64,000 bases of DNA. It comes from Streptomyces sp. NBC_00569 (GTDB lineage Bacteria; Actinomycetota; Actinomycetes; Streptomycetales; Streptomycetaceae). The notes beneath the pieces are model-generated. The model had not been told where the DNA came from, ran no database searches, and saw only the letters and a list, made by a program, of their open reading frames with translations. The stretch lies in contig NZ_CP107783.1 in the NCBI RefSeq assembly GCF_036345255.1, positions 310,001 through 374,000 of the forward strand, read 5' to 3'. The position numbers and the translations under genes are program-made. Shown one piece after another: positions 29,081 to 38,866 of this stretch. The stretch's first letter is position 1. Each line of letters opens with the position of its first letter.

Positions 29081-29431
29081 TCAGATGATTCGACGTCCCA
29101 TCTTCGCCGACTGCCGGTTGCGCCCCTTGGTGTCCCACCACTCCTCCAAATGGGCATGGACGAGGTGCACGAGCTGCCGCAGTCGGTCGGGAGAGGGCGC
29201 GGGCGAGGTGAATACATCCGCCCAGGACTTGTCCTCCCAGGGCAGAGAGACCGTCCAACGCTCATCCGGGTGACCCTGATGGCTCACCGCCAGCGAGTAC
29301 GTCAACGTCGCGCTGCGGTCTGGACGGTGCTCCACGGACAAGTCGAGGACATCGAACCGGAGTCCGTCAGCGGCGACGTACGAGCGGCTCAAGGCCATCT
29401 CGGCAGGTGTCTGTTCCTCCACAGGGACCAA
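29081..29431 (-). CDS. hypothetical protein
   Basis: A 116-residue soluble protein with no family I recognise. It has a Val/Asp-rich beta section (LRFDVLDLSVEHRPDRSATL) and a helical C-terminus (QLVHLVHAHLEEWWDTKGRN). I chose TTG 29431 because GGAAGGG lies 7 nt upstream; GTG 29422 is an alternative. It is 146 nt downstream of the large SpoIIE phosphatase on the same strand and may be cotranscribed. Confidence 0.6.
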   Translation of the reverse strand: MVPVEEQTPAEMALSRSYVAADGLRFDVLDLSVEHRPDRSATLTYSLAVSHQGHPDERWTVSLPWEDKSWADVFTSPAPSPDRLRQLVHLVHAHLEEWWDTKGRNRQSAKMGRRII

Positions 29432-29577
29432 CTGACTACCCTTCCGGTCCCGCGCCGCCTGGCCAGCGGCCCTCGTAGAACTTCCGTGCCCCGGTCGTGG
29501 AGCGTACGCCGGCCAGGTCTGCCGAGGCACGGCTGTTCCCCCGATGAGGCCGGTGGCGATGAAGGCCGGCCGAGTCT

Positions 29578-32358
29578 CTAGGCCCCGCCGCCCTGAGCGC
29601 CCTCGTCCTGGGCCCCGTCCCGGTCGGGCGCCACTTCTTCCGTGGGAGCCGTCGCCGGGCCGGACTCCTCGGAGACCTCGGCAATCTCGGGAAGGGCCTG
29701 TTCGGCCCAGATCACCTTTCCCTGGGGCGTGTACCGGGTGCCCCAGCGATCGGCGATCTGCGACACCAGGAACAGGCCACGGCCGCCCTCGTCCATCGTC
29801 GCGGCATACCGCAGATGCGGAGAGGTGTTGCTGCCGTCGGCGACCTCGACGATCAGCGTGCGGTCGTAGATCAGCCGTGCGTGGATCGGCTCGGAGCCGT
29901 AACGGATGGCGTTGGTGATCAGCTCGCTCAGGACCAGCTCCACACTGAAGGCCACCTCGGACAGTCCCCACTCATCGAGCTTGCGGGCCACCTCGTCGCG
30001 CATCCCCGCGACGGCGGCCGGGTCGAGCGGCACGTCCCAGTCGGCGATCCGGTCGCGCGGCAGCCCCCGCGTGCGCGCGATCAGCAGGGCGACGTCGTCC
30101 TTGGGACGCTCGGGCAGCAGCTCGTCGAGCACGGCCTGGCAGCTCTCCTCGGGCGACCGGTCGGGGTGGCCCGACAGCGCTTGGCGCAGCAGTTCCATGC
30201 CCACGTCCAGATCGCGCCTGCGGTCCTCGATGAGACCATCGGTGTACAGGACGAGCTGGGCGCCCTCCGGGAGGTCCAGCTCGGCGGTCTGGAAGGGAAG
30301 CCCGCCCAGACCGAGGGGCGGCCCGGTCGGCAGTTCCAGGAAGGTGACGGTGCCGTCGGGGAGAACCAGCGCCGGCGCCAGGTGCCCGGCGCGCGCCACG
30401 ACACAGCGGCGCGTCACCGGATCGTAGATCGCGTACAGACAGGTGGCACCCACGATGCCCGTGGCGCTCTCCGTGTCCGACTCGTCCTGGTCGATACGGC
30501 CGACGAGGTCGTCCACGTGGCTCAGCAGCTCGTCGGGCGGCAGATCGAGCGAGGAGAAGTTGTGCACTGCCGTCCGCAGCCGGCCCATGGTGGCGGCGGC
30601 GTGCAGACCGTGGCCGACCACGTCGCCGACGGTCAGCGCGACCCGGCTGCCCGACAGCGGAATCACGTCGAACCAGTCGCCGCTCACGCCGGACTGGGCG
30701 GGGAGGTAGCGGAAGCCGACGTCGAGGGCGCTCTGTTCGGGCAGGGCTCGCGGCAGCAGGCTGCGCTGGAGAGTCACCGCGAGGGCGTGCTCGCGGGTGT
30801 AGCGGCGGGCGTTGTCGATGCTGACCGCTGCTCGGGCCACGAGTTCCTCAGCGACCGACACATCCTCCTCGTCGAAGGGCCCGTGCTGCCGGGAGCGCCA
30901 GAAGTTGGCCATGCCCAGCACGACGCCGCGGGCCTTGATCGGGGCGGCGATCAGGGTGTGAATGCCGTAGTCGATGATCTGCTTGGTGCGCTCCGGGTCC
31001 TGCGCGTGCCAGCCCGTTGCGGTCGACAACTCGGTCACCAGCTCGGCGTGACCGCTCCCGTAGCCGCGGGCCTGGGGGGTGGACGGCAGGAAGTCGATCA
31101 GCCTGCCCGCCTCGTAGAGCGGGTGGTCGTCCCTGATGCCGTACACGGCCGTACGCCGCATGTCCGTCGCTGTGGGGGCCGGCTCCTCCCCGCGCAGTAC
31201 GGCGTCGGCCAGGTCCACGGTGACGAAGTCGGCGAAACGGGGGACGGCGACCTGCGCCAGCTCGTCGGCGGTGCGCAGGACGTCCAGGGTGGTGCCGATG
31301 CCCAGTCCGGCGTCGTACAGCAGCTTGAGCCGCTCCCGCGCGATCTCCGCCCTGCCGGTCACCGTCCGCAGCTCGGTGGAGTCGCGCAGCGTCACCACCG
31401 TCCCCATGGGGCCGCCGCCGCTGTCCGTGTGCCGCTGGTTGATCGCCAGCAGCCGGTCTCCGGCATAGTGCACCTCGTCGGTGACCTCGCGCCCGGAGGC
31501 GAGCAGCGCCGCCGTCTCCGGGTCGAGGCTCGACAACTCCGACACGAGGTGCCCCTCGGCATCAGGGGGCAGCTCCAGCAGCCGTCTGGCCTCGTCGTTC
31601 ACCAAGACCAGCCGTCCGTCGCTCCCGACGATCAGCACCCCTTCGCGCACGGAGTGCAGCACCGTGTCGTGGTGGTCGTACATGCGGGTCATCTCGTCCG
31701 GGGCCAGACTGTGGGTCTGCCGGCGCAATCGCCGGCCCACGAGTGCCGTGCCCGCGGTGGCCAGCACGAGTGCCCCGGCACCGGCACCCAGGATGATCGG
31801 CAGTTGCCGGGTCACCTGACTGGCCACGTTCTTGACCCTCAGCCCCGCGGAGACGAGCCCCACGACCTTGCCGTCGGCGTTGTCGATGGGGACGGTGGAC
31901 TGGACCTCCCGACCGAGGGGGCCATTCACACTCTCCGTGTACAGCTTCCCCGCGAGCGACGGCGCGATGTTGCCCACGAACCGTTTGCCGATGAGGTTCG
32001 GCAGGGGGTGGGTGTAGCGGATGCCCTTGGTGTCCAGAACCACGATGAAGTCGACGCCCGCGGCCTTGCGTGCCGCCTCCGTCAGCGGCTGGAGGATCTT
32101 GCTCGGGTCGGGGCTCTCCAGCGCGGCCACGACACCGGGAGAGTGCGCGAACGTCTGCGCCACGGCGACGGAGCGGCGCTTGGCCTCGGCGTAGGTGTCC
32201 CGGTCCGACTGAAGGACCAGGGCTAGGACGCCGCCGGCTACGAGCAGCACGACAAGCGCCACCTGGAGGACGAACACCTGCCCGGCTACGCTTCGCGGGC
32301 TTCTGCTGACCAGGGACTTGAACGAAAGGCTTCTCAAGTCGGCGAAACGATTCGCCAT
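29578..32358 (-). CDS. membrane SpoIIE phosphatase with PAS, GAF and RsbW-like kinase domains
   Basis: A 926-residue protein. TM1 is at about 27-49 and TM2 at about 186-208, flanking a CitA/Cache-like sensor (DFIVVLDTKGIRYTHPLPNL, then GKRFVGN). A PAS region (about 220-330), GAF (about 345-515) and SpoIIE phosphatase (about 535-745; SGDWFDV, GDVVGHG, KDDVALL) follow, then a C-terminal RsbW-type ATPase (about 765-895; ELITNAIRYG, MDEGGRGLFLV). Phosphatase and kinase activities in one chain could set the phosphorylation of an RsbV-type protein in both directions. AAAGG precedes ATG 32358. Confidence 0.93.
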   Translation of the reverse strand: MANRFADLRSLSFKSLVSRSPRSVAGQVFVLQVALVVLLVAGGVLALVLQSDRDTYAEAKRRSVAVAQTFAHSPGVVAALESPDPSKILQPLTEAARKAAGVDFIVVLDTKGIRYTHPLPNLIGKRFVGNIAPSLAGKLYTESVNGPLGREVQSTVPIDNADGKVVGLVSAGLRVKNVASQVTRQLPIILGAGAGALVLATAGTALVGRRLRRQTHSLAPDEMTRMYDHHDTVLHSVREGVLIVGSDGRLVLVNDEARRLLELPPDAEGHLVSELSSLDPETAALLASGREVTDEVHYAGDRLLAINQRHTDSGGGPMGTVVTLRDSTELRTVTGRAEIARERLKLLYDAGLGIGTTLDVLRTADELAQVAVPRFADFVTVDLADAVLRGEEPAPTATDMRRTAVYGIRDDHPLYEAGRLIDFLPSTPQARGYGSGHAELVTELSTATGWHAQDPERTKQIIDYGIHTLIAAPIKARGVVLGMANFWRSRQHGPFDEEDVSVAEELVARAAVSIDNARRYTREHALAVTLQRSLLPRALPEQSALDVGFRYLPAQSGVSGDWFDVIPLSGSRVALTVGDVVGHGLHAAATMGRLRTAVHNFSSLDLPPDELLSHVDDLVGRIDQDESDTESATGIVGATCLYAIYDPVTRRCVVARAGHLAPALVLPDGTVTFLELPTGPPLGLGGLPFQTAELDLPEGAQLVLYTDGLIEDRRRDLDVGMELLRQALSGHPDRSPEESCQAVLDELLPERPKDDVALLIARTRGLPRDRIADWDVPLDPAAVAGMRDEVARKLDEWGLSEVAFSVELVLSELITNAIRYGSEPIHARLIYDRTLIVEVADGSNTSPHLRYAATMDEGGRGLFLVSQIADRWGTRYTPQGKVIWAEQALPEIAEVSEESGPATAPTEEVAPDRDGAQDEGAQGGGA

Positions 32359-32514
32359 GTGACCTTTGTAGCACTGGCCATCCAGAGCGGCCACAGGCCG
32401 CACCTCCCAGGGCAACCGCATGGCGGGACGCGCGGCCGGGACGTGCCCAGCCTCTCGCAGCCCGCCTCGCGCGCGGGGGCCCGACCCCACACATGTGAGG
32501 CGGTCTCCGCCGGG

Positions 32515-32955
32515 CCGTATCGTCCGGCGCCGGGCGACGAGCGCCTCGACGAGTCCCCGCAGTGTCTCCAGGCCCTCGATGACGTACCGCCGTTCGAGCG
32601 GACGCGAGCACGGCGTACGGCCAGTCAAGCCGCTCCCCCGCAGCGAAACGCGGACCCAGGGCTCGGGGAGGCTCGGGCCCCTCCACGCCGTGCGAGGAGG
32701 GCAGCTCCGCCACGGTCGCGACGCGACGGGGAGTCGCGAGCAGATACGCGCGGCCATCCCCTGGACGCGCACGGCCACCTCGTGGCGGTACGGAGCCGTC
32801 GCCGGCCCCGGCAGGACGCGCCGTGTCAGGTCCAGGTCGGCGGGCGGGCGGGCGGGCGGTTCGAACGAGCCGGGCGGGTTCCGCGCGTCGGTGATGCGGT
32901 ACAGCCGGAACGGCCGGTCGAACGGCCAGTCCTCGCCGATCGCGGGAAAGCGCAC
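32515..32955 (-). pseudogene. unknown protein, apparently broken by two frameshifts
   Basis: On the minus strand one frame reads FPAIGEDWPFDRPFRLYRIT, then DARNPPGSFEPPARPPADLD and ATAPYRHEVAVRVQG. A second frame, with the better codon bias, continues DGRAYLLATPRRVATVAELP, then GPRFAAGERLDWPYAVLAS. The first frame resumes with RPLERRYVIEGLETLRGLVE. Joined, this would be a protein of roughly 150 residues of no family I know. The frame is continuous with the SpoIIE gene downstream but is not part of it. It could be a pseudogene or carry two compensating sequencing errors. Confidence 0.4.
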
Positions 32956-33105
32956 ACGGACATCGCGCCGTGCGGCTCGCACAGCGGCAGCACGACGCGC
33001 ACAGCGCCCGGGTCCGGGAGCAATGGCTGTGGCTGGGAGCGCGCAGCCGCATGGACCACACAACACAGCAGGTGGGTCCTGGCCGAACGGCCCCGGAGCG
33101 GCCGA

Positions 33106-33399
33106 TTACGGCAGGGCGGCTTCGGGGAGCTGGGGTATTGAGGTGCCGCTGCCTGCCTTGATTCCTTCGATCACCGCTTGGTGCAGATTCCGGCTGTGCC
33201 GCTCGGTCCGGCACGGCACCGGACTGCCGGCGACGGTGAACCATTCCAAGGTGCCGGTGTACTGGACCGACACATCGGCCTCTTGGCCGTCCCAGGTGGT
33301 GTGGACGGTCACGTTGCCCGTGATGACTCCCACCTCGTCGGTACGGACGCCACCCCGGCCGGTGTAAATCCCGGGGGTGGTCCATGATGCCCAGGCCAT
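33106..33399 (-). CDS. small hypothetical protein
   Basis: A 97-residue protein, MAWASWTTPGIYTGRGGVRT..., with a beta-rich middle (GVITGNVTVHTTWDGQEADV, QYTGTLEWFTVAGSPV) and a C-terminal helix (SRNLHQAVIEGIKAGSG). GAGGAGG lies 8 nt before ATG 33399. I know similar streptomycete hypothetical proteins but no named domain. It is upstream of the membrane SpoIIE phosphatase gene on the same strand. Confidence 0.7.
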   Translation of the reverse strand: MAWASWTTPGIYTGRGGVRTDEVGVITGNVTVHTTWDGQEADVSVQYTGTLEWFTVAGSPVPCRTERHSRNLHQAVIEGIKAGSGTSIPQLPEAALP

Positions 33400-33590
33400 A
33401 ACGTCAGCCTCCTCGCCTGTGTGCCGTGCGCGGCTCACGACTCGGCCGCACTCCGCTGTGCCGCGGACTTCTGGAGTCCGCGCCCTCGGAGTGGGCCACG
33501 AAGACGATCGCGAATCCGGGACTCGCGATCCGGCCCACCTCCTGGCGTGCTCGACGTCCATTGTGTTCCGCCCCGTTACGTATGAATAGA

Positions 33591-33615
33591 GGCTTTTCCT
33601 CCTGATTATGGGTAA
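33591..33615 (+). promoter_or_regulatory. possible SigB-type promoter upstream of the PAS-GAF phosphatase
   Basis: GGCT (33591-33594), 15 nt, GGGTAA (33610-33615). The -35 and spacing match the GNNT, 14-16 nt, GGGTAC/T consensus; the last -10 base differs. It lies about 260 nt upstream of the start at 33877. The rest of 33400-33876 holds no supported gene. Confidence 0.4.
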
Positions 33616-33876
33616 GCCTTCGTGCGCAGCCCGCGACGGGGACCGGGATTCCGCCCTTCCCTTGCCGCCCGGCGCGGTGGCAGTCCGGGCAGCGGCGCCC
33701 AGGATGCCTCACGGATGCGCGCGCTCGGGGCGCTGCGGTCGCCACACGCCTCCGATCCCACGAGCGTCGGGGTGCTGCCGGATCGTGCACACAGGGTTCG
33801 GGGAGCAGCATGGAAGAGAAGGCCTCAACCGGCACGCGTTCTGAGCGGGCTTGCGCTGAGGAGGGAGCTCTCCAGG

Positions 33877-35970
33877 ATGGATGTACACGAGCCGCGCCCG
33901 GAGCGGGAGGGGGACCGCGGGGCGGGGGCGGCGCCGCCGGGAGGGCTGCTCGATCTGCTCAGCGTGGCCGCGGTCGTGCTGGACGCCGCTGGGCGGATCG
34001 TGTTCTGGAGCCCCCAGGCCGATGAGGTGTTCGGCTACACGGCCGAAGAGGCTCTGGGCCAGTACGCGGCACGTCTGCTGGTCCACGAGGAGCAGCGGGA
34101 CGTGGTGGTCGGGCTGTTCGCCGAGGTGATGGGGACCGGTGAGAGCTGGGCGGGCGCGTTCCCGATCCGGCACAAGGACGGCAGCACGCGCCTGGTCGAG
34201 TTCCGCAACATGCGTCTGGTGGACGACCTCGGCGACATCTACGCCCTGGGCATCGCTGCCGACCAGAGCACACTGCAGAGGGTGGAGACCGACCTCGCCC
34301 TGTCACAGCGCCTGGTCTCGCAGGCTCCCATCGGCATCGCCCTGCTGGACACGGACCTGCGCTATGTACTGGTCAACCCGGAGCTGGAGCGCATCAACGG
34401 CGTCCCGGCGGCCGATCACCTCGGCCGGTACCCGCACGACATCCTCACGTCCCTCGACGTCGAGTCGATCGAGTCCGCGATGCGCCGGGTACTCCTTGCC
34501 GGCACCCCCCTGATCGACCAGCACACCGTCGGCCGTACCCGCGCCGATCCGGACCACGATCACGCTTGGTCGGTGTCGCACTACCGGCTCGAAGGCTCCG
34601 GCGGGCGGGTGATCGGTGTGGCGTACTCGGTCATCGACGTCAGCGAACGCCATCGGGCCGCTGCTGAGGCGGACCGGGCCCGGCGCCGCCTGACCCTGAT
34701 CGCCGACGCGTCCGCCCGTGTCGGCACGACCCTGGAGGTTGAGCACACCGCCCAGGAACTGGTGAAGGTGGCGGTGCCGGACCTGGCCGACATCGCGACG
34801 GTCGATGTCCTTGACGTCGCGCCCGACTCGCGCCGCTCCTCTCCCCCGGACGGACCGGAACTGTTTCGGCCGCTCGCCGTGGCCGCCGCCTATCCCACTC
34901 CGGCCGCAGCAGCCCTGCAGGCCGTCGACGGCACCCCGTACGACACGGACCGGCTGATCACCCAATGCGTGCACACGGGTCGGCCCGTCGTCGCCCATGC
35001 CGGACAGGAGGATCTGGAACGCATCGCCGTCAGCGCCGACAGCGCGGCCTCCTTCGCCCAGGCAGGCGTGCACTCCTACCTCGCGGTCCCGCTCATCGCC
35101 CGCAACGAGGTCCTCGGCGCCTTTGGTCTGGTGCGGGCACGCAACCAGCTCCCGTTCGACGAGGACGATGTGCTGCTGGCCGTAGATCTCGCTGCCCGCG
35201 CGGGCGTCGCCATCGACAACGCCCGCTTGTACCAGAGCGTCCGCAACACCGCCGAAACCCTCCAGCGCAGTCTCCTGCCCGTCGAGCTTCCACAGCCCAC
35301 CGGCCTGGACGTCGCCTCCTACTACCAGCCCGCCCAAGCATCCAGCGAGGTCGGCGGCGACTGGTACGACGTCATCCCTCTTGCCCACGACAAGACCGCG
35401 CTGGTAATCGGTGATGTCATGGGCAACGGCATCGACGCCGCTGCCACCATGGGCCGCCTGCGCACCGCCACGTCTGCCTTCGCCGACCTCGACCTCGCTC
35501 CCGCCGAGGTCCTTCGCCACCTCGACAAGATCACGCTCGGACTCGAGCACTACATCGCCACCTGCATCTACGCCATCTACGACCCTCACACCCACCGGTG
35601 TCACATCGCGAACGCCGGACACCTCCCGCCCGTCCTCGCGTCAACCGGACGACCCCCTCAACTCCTCGAGTTGACCCCTGGCGCACCTCTCGGCGTCGGC
35701 GGTGTCTCCTTCCACACCACCACGTTCGACCTGCATCCCGGCGACCGTCTCGTCTTCTACACCGACGGCCTCGTCGAAACCCGCCACCAACCCATTGACG
35801 AGCGCCTCAACACCCTCCTGCGCACCCTGGAAGAACCCCGCAGACCGCTCGACGAAACCTGCCGATGGCTCGTTGACACCCTGCGGGGCACGGACGACCA
35901 CGACGACGTCGCCCTCCTCATCGCACAAGCCACACCCGATGTCCCCCGACGACACCCGCGCCCTACGTGA
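33877..35970 (+). CDS. PAS-PAS-GAF-SpoIIE serine phosphatase
   Basis: A 697-residue cytosolic protein. PAS1 is at about 30-130 (VVLDAAGRIVFWSPQADEVF), PAS2 at about 150-260 (GIALLDTDLRYVLVNPELER), GAF at about 275-440 and SpoIIE phosphatase at about 460-690 (EVGGDWYDV, GDVMGNG, HDDVALL). It lacks the C-terminal RsbW-like domain of the gene at 29578. GGAGGG lies about 11 nt before ATG 33877. It converges with the STAS gene 44 nt away, a plausible substrate. Confidence 0.93.
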   Translation: MDVHEPRPEREGDRGAGAAPPGGLLDLLSVAAVVLDAAGRIVFWSPQADEVFGYTAEEALGQYAARLLVHEEQRDVVVGLFAEVMGTGESWAGAFPIRHKDGSTRLVEFRNMRLVDDLGDIYALGIAADQSTLQRVETDLALSQRLVSQAPIGIALLDTDLRYVLVNPELERINGVPAADHLGRYPHDILTSLDVESIESAMRRVLLAGTPLIDQHTVGRTRADPDHDHAWSVSHYRLEGSGGRVIGVAYSVIDVSERHRAAAEADRARRRLTLIADASARVGTTLEVEHTAQELVKVAVPDLADIATVDVLDVAPDSRRSSPPDGPELFRPLAVAAAYPTPAAAALQAVDGTPYDTDRLITQCVHTGRPVVAHAGQEDLERIAVSADSAASFAQAGVHSYLAVPLIARNEVLGAFGLVRARNQLPFDEDDVLLAVDLAARAGVAIDNARLYQSVRNTAETLQRSLLPVELPQPTGLDVASYYQPAQASSEVGGDWYDVIPLAHDKTALVIGDVMGNGIDAAATMGRLRTATSAFADLDLAPAEVLRHLDKITLGLEHYIATCIYAIYDPHTHRCHIANAGHLPPVLASTGRPPQLLELTPGAPLGVGGVSFHTTTFDLHPGDRLVFYTDGLVETRHQPIDERLNTLLRTLEEPRRPLDETCRWLVDTLRGTDDHDDVALLIAQATPDVPRRHPRPT

Positions 35971-36014
35971 CCCGACGGCCCCGGGCCGGCTGGACGAAGG
36001 CCGCGCCCTTGCGC

Positions 36015-36371
36015 TCAGGCGGTCGGAGGTGTCCAAGCGGCTTCGGCTGCCTGGGCGGTGGGATGAGCGGGAAAGACCTGGTCCAGGCCGACGATGCTCA
36101 AAGTCCTGCTGCCGGTGTCGGGGACAGCGGCCGGGACGACGGTGGAGTGCGCGGCGCCGGCAATGTTGCGAGCAGCGATCAGGACGGTGATGCCGCTGGA
36201 GTCGCAGAGCGTGAGGCCACCGAGGTCGACCACGAGCTGCTGGCCGTGCTTGATCGGCAGGCTGGGGAGGAGGTCGCGGATCTCGGGCGCGCTGTCGTGG
36301 TCGAGTTCGCCGGCCAGCGCGATGACGGGGCCGGAGAGGGTGGTCCGCGTACGGATTCTCAACTGGCTCAC
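36015..36371 (-). CDS. RsbV-like STAS anti-sigma factor antagonist
   Basis: A 118-residue STAS-domain protein. The phosphorylation motif CDSSGITVL (Asp57-Ser58-Ser59-Gly60) and the strand VVDLGGL are as in RsbV/SpoIIAA. Unphosphorylated protein would bind an RsbW-type kinase and free its sigma factor. The stop of the upstream SpoIIE phosphatase gene is only 9 nt away on the same strand, so enzyme and substrate are probably made from one message, RsbQ-RsbP-RsbV-like. The long C-terminal Ala-rich tail is slightly unusual. Confidence 0.93.
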   Translation of the reverse strand: MSQLRIRTRTTLSGPVIALAGELDHDSAPEIRDLLPSLPIKHGQQLVVDLGGLTLCDSSGITVLIAARNIAGAAHSTVVPAAVPDTGSRTLSIVGLDQVFPAHPTAQAAEAAWTPPTA

Positions 36372-36380
36372 TGCTGCTCT

Positions 36381-37577
36381 TCACGGTTGGAGCGGGGGCA
36401 CGCTGACGGCAAGGACTGCCGTGTCGTCGTCCACCCCGGTGCCGAGGGTGTCGAGAAGTTCGCGGACGGCGGTGATCGTGTCCTGGGCGGTGGTGGGGGC
36501 AAGGGCACGGCCGAAGTCGAGGAGGGCTTCGTCACCGTAGCGGTCGCCGCGCTTGGCGGTATGGGCCTCGGTGAGGCCGTCGGTGTGCAGGAGCAGGGTG
36601 TCACCCGGGTGGAGGCGCACTGTGATGGCGGTGATGCGGGCATCAGGCAGGACGCCGATGAGCTGTCCGCCAGGGGTGGGTAGGTAGTCGGCGGTGCCGT
36701 CGGCGCGTATCAGCAGGGCGGGCGGGTGTCCGCCGCTGGCCAAGGTGATGCGGAACCCGCCGTGATCGCCGTCGGGGGTGAGCAAGCCGAAGAGGACGGT
36801 GCAGAAACGGGGGTCGGTGCCGTTGTACTCGTGGTTGAGGACGGTGTTGAGGTTTCCCAGGACGACGGCCGGGTCGGGGTCGTAGACCGCGGCGGCACGC
36901 AGGGTGTAGCGGGCCAGTGAGGTGACCGCTGCGGCGGCGGCGCCCTTGCCGCACACGTCGCCCAGGAACAGTCCCCACGTGCCCGCCCCGAGGGAGAACA
37001 GGTCGTAGAAGTCGCCGCCGACCTCGTCGAGGGAGGCCACGTGGTAGTGCGCGGCCACGTCCAGGCCCGGCACGCCGGCCAGGACCGGCGGCAGCAGCGT
37101 CTGCTGGAGCGTGGTGGCGAGCCGCCTCAGACGCTCACGTTCGCGCTCGGACTCCTGGCGCGCGCGCAGGAGTTCTTCCTCGTAGGCGCGGCGGTCGCGG
37201 GCGTCGAAGACGGTGGTGCGGATCAGCAGCGGCTGCCCGTTGCTGCCGGTCTTGACCTTGGAGGTCACCAGCACCGGCAGCCGGCTGCCGTCGGCCGCCT
37301 TCATCTCCAGCGCGATGCCGCTGATCTCTCCCTGCATACGCAGCAGTGGGGCGAAGTGCGTTTCGTGGTACAGCCGTCCCCCGACGGTGAGGAGGTCGGA
37401 GAACGTCCTGCGGCTCACCAGGTCGCCGCGCTCGTATCCCAGCCAGTTCAGCAGAGTGGTGTTGACCTTGGCGATCTGTCCGTCGAGCAGGGTGGAGAGG
37501 TATCCACACGGGGCATGCTCGTAGAGGTCCTCGGCGCTGTCTTCCAGTAGCGCGGAGAACGTCTGATCGTCGTCCAC
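36381..37577 (-). CDS. RsbP-like PAS-SpoIIE phosphatase
   Basis: A 398-residue protein. The PAS domain is at about 8-130 (FSALLEDSAEDLYEHAPCGY, the NTTLLNWLGYERGD segment). A charged coiled coil (RARQESERERERLRRL) links to SpoIIE phosphatase (about 175-395; DEVGGDFYDLF, GDVCGKG, DDDTAVLAV). Architecture and length match RsbP of Bacillus, which works with the hydrolase RsbQ encoded next door. The GTG start at 37577 has GGAGG 5 nt upstream; ATG 37622 is an alternative that overlaps the hydrolase stop (TGATG), which also implies coupling. Confidence 0.92.
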   Translation of the reverse strand: MDDDQTFSALLEDSAEDLYEHAPCGYLSTLLDGQIAKVNTTLLNWLGYERGDLVSRRTFSDLLTVGGRLYHETHFAPLLRMQGEISGIALEMKAADGSRLPVLVTSKVKTGSNGQPLLIRTTVFDARDRRAYEEELLRARQESERERERLRRLATTLQQTLLPPVLAGVPGLDVAAHYHVASLDEVGGDFYDLFSLGAGTWGLFLGDVCGKGAAAAAVTSLARYTLRAAAVYDPDPAVVLGNLNTVLNHEYNGTDPRFCTVLFGLLTPDGDHGGFRITLASGGHPPALLIRADGTADYLPTPGGQLIGVLPDARITAITVRLHPGDTLLLHTDGLTEAHTAKRGDRYGDEALLDFGRALAPTTAQDTITAVRELLDTLGTGVDDDTAVLAVSVPPLQP

Positions 37578-37621
37578 GCGCTCCTCCGGGTCACGGTCCG
37601 GGGCACCGTCGGTTCGGCACA

Positions 37622-38431
37622 TCACGGCAAGGTCCCCGCGAACGCGGTGATCGCCTCGGCGGTCTCCTCGGGGGCGCTGAGCTGGGGGCAGTGCCCGGTG
37701 GCGTTCAGGGTGACGAGGCGGCTGCCCTTGATGCGGTCCTGGACGAAGGCACCGACCTCGGGCGGGGCGATGGCGTCGCTGGAGCACTGGACGACCAGGG
37801 TGGGCACCGTCACGTCGGCCAGATCGTCGCGGTTGTCGGACAGGAACGTCACGCGTGCGAAGACCCGCTGGATGTCCGGGTCGGTGGCACAGAAGCTACT
37901 GGTCAACTCCTCGCCCAGCTCGGGGCGTTCCGGGTTGCCCATGATGACCGGAGCCATGGCACCCGACCAGCCGAGGTAGTTCGCGTCCAGGGATTCGAGG
38001 AGTTCCTCGATGTCCTCGGCGCTGAAGCCGCCACGGTAGCCGGTCGCGGCGTCGTCAATGAAACAGGGAGAGGGAGCGAGCAGCACCAGGCCGGAGAAGT
38101 ACTCGGGGTGCCGGGCGGCGCCCAGCACACCCATCATCGCACTCACCGAGTGCCCCACGAACGTCACCGGACCCAGATCCAGCTCGCGACAGATCTCCAG
38201 CACGTCCTCCACGTACCCGTCCAGGCTGGAGTGCCGTTCCCTGCTCCAGGCCGAAAGATCCGAGCGGCCCGCGCCGGCGTGGTCGAAGAGCACCACCCTG
38301 AAGTCTCGCTCCAGCGCGGGCACGACCAGACGCCACATGTTCTGGTCACACCCGAACCCGTGCGCCAGCATGACCACCGGCCCGCCCTCGCGGCCGGACA
38401 CCCGCACCTGATGCCTGCTTCGCACGTCCAT
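37622..38431 (-). CDS. rsbQ: RsbQ-like alpha/beta hydrolase
   Basis: A 269-residue protein, the same length as Bacillus subtilis RsbQ, with closely similar segments (LAHGFGCDQNMW, LDGYVEDVLEICRELDL, SPCFIDDAATGYRGGFSAED, GHCPQLSAPEET). The catalytic triad is Ser95 (VGHSVSA), Asp219 and His247. In Bacillus RsbQ is needed for RsbP to respond to energy stress, probably by handling a small hydrophobic ligand for the PAS domain. ATG 38431 has GAGG upstream; ATG 38440 is possible. It is first in the RsbQ-RsbP-RsbV-like operon. Confidence 0.93.
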   Translation of the reverse strand: MDVRSRHQVRVSGREGGPVVMLAHGFGCDQNMWRLVVPALERDFRVVLFDHAGAGRSDLSAWSRERHSSLDGYVEDVLEICRELDLGPVTFVGHSVSAMMGVLGAARHPEYFSGLVLLAPSPCFIDDAATGYRGGFSAEDIEELLESLDANYLGWSGAMAPVIMGNPERPELGEELTSSFCATDPDIQRVFARVTFLSDNRDDLADVTVPTLVVQCSSDAIAPPEVGAFVQDRIKGSRLVTLNATGHCPQLSAPEETAEAITAFAGTLP

Positions 38432-38866
38432 GCGGCCCATCCTCGCAGAGTCGTAGAACGCCAGGAACAAGTCGGCGCTGCTTGGCGCGCGCAACCGGCC
38501 GTCCGCATTGGTGCGGCGGCTCTGCTGCCGGCTGCCGCTTGCCCGGCGAGATCATCGAGCGGGCGGGCCGCGTCTGCCTCGACCATGACCGCAACGGAGT
38601 CACCAGCCGGGGAACCGGTCTTGGTCGTGCAGGATCGCGTCCAGGTCGAGAGGGCTCGCCCAGTACCGGTCCAGCGCATCCTCCGCCCGGCGGAACTGCT
38701 AGAGCCGAGCCAGATCTGTCATTCCACGGTGGCACGCACAGCGGTGGGGCCTCGGCGATGCTGAGCCTCCGCATCACGCACCAGGAACCTACGCTCGCCC
38801 CAGGAGTTGGCCCACTCGCGCCAACGACTCCGAGCCCCTCTGTCTGCCGTCCCGAAAGGAATCTAC
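38432..38866. other. intergenic between divergent genes
   Basis: This is 435 nt between the starts of the RsbQ-like gene and the hypothetical gene at 38867. Open frames here lack domains and ribosome-binding sites. No GGGTA-type promoter was found on either strand. Confidence 0.4.

Noticed and set aside
29815..32226. 803-residue plus-strand open frame opposite the membrane SpoIIE phosphatase
   Set aside because: Shadow of the real gene; His/Gln/Arg-rich with no domain.
37577..37622. ATG 37622 as the only RsbP start because of the TGATG overlap
   Set aside because: GTG 37577 has a much better ribosome-binding site (GGAGG); both are kept as possibilities, with the GTG preferred.
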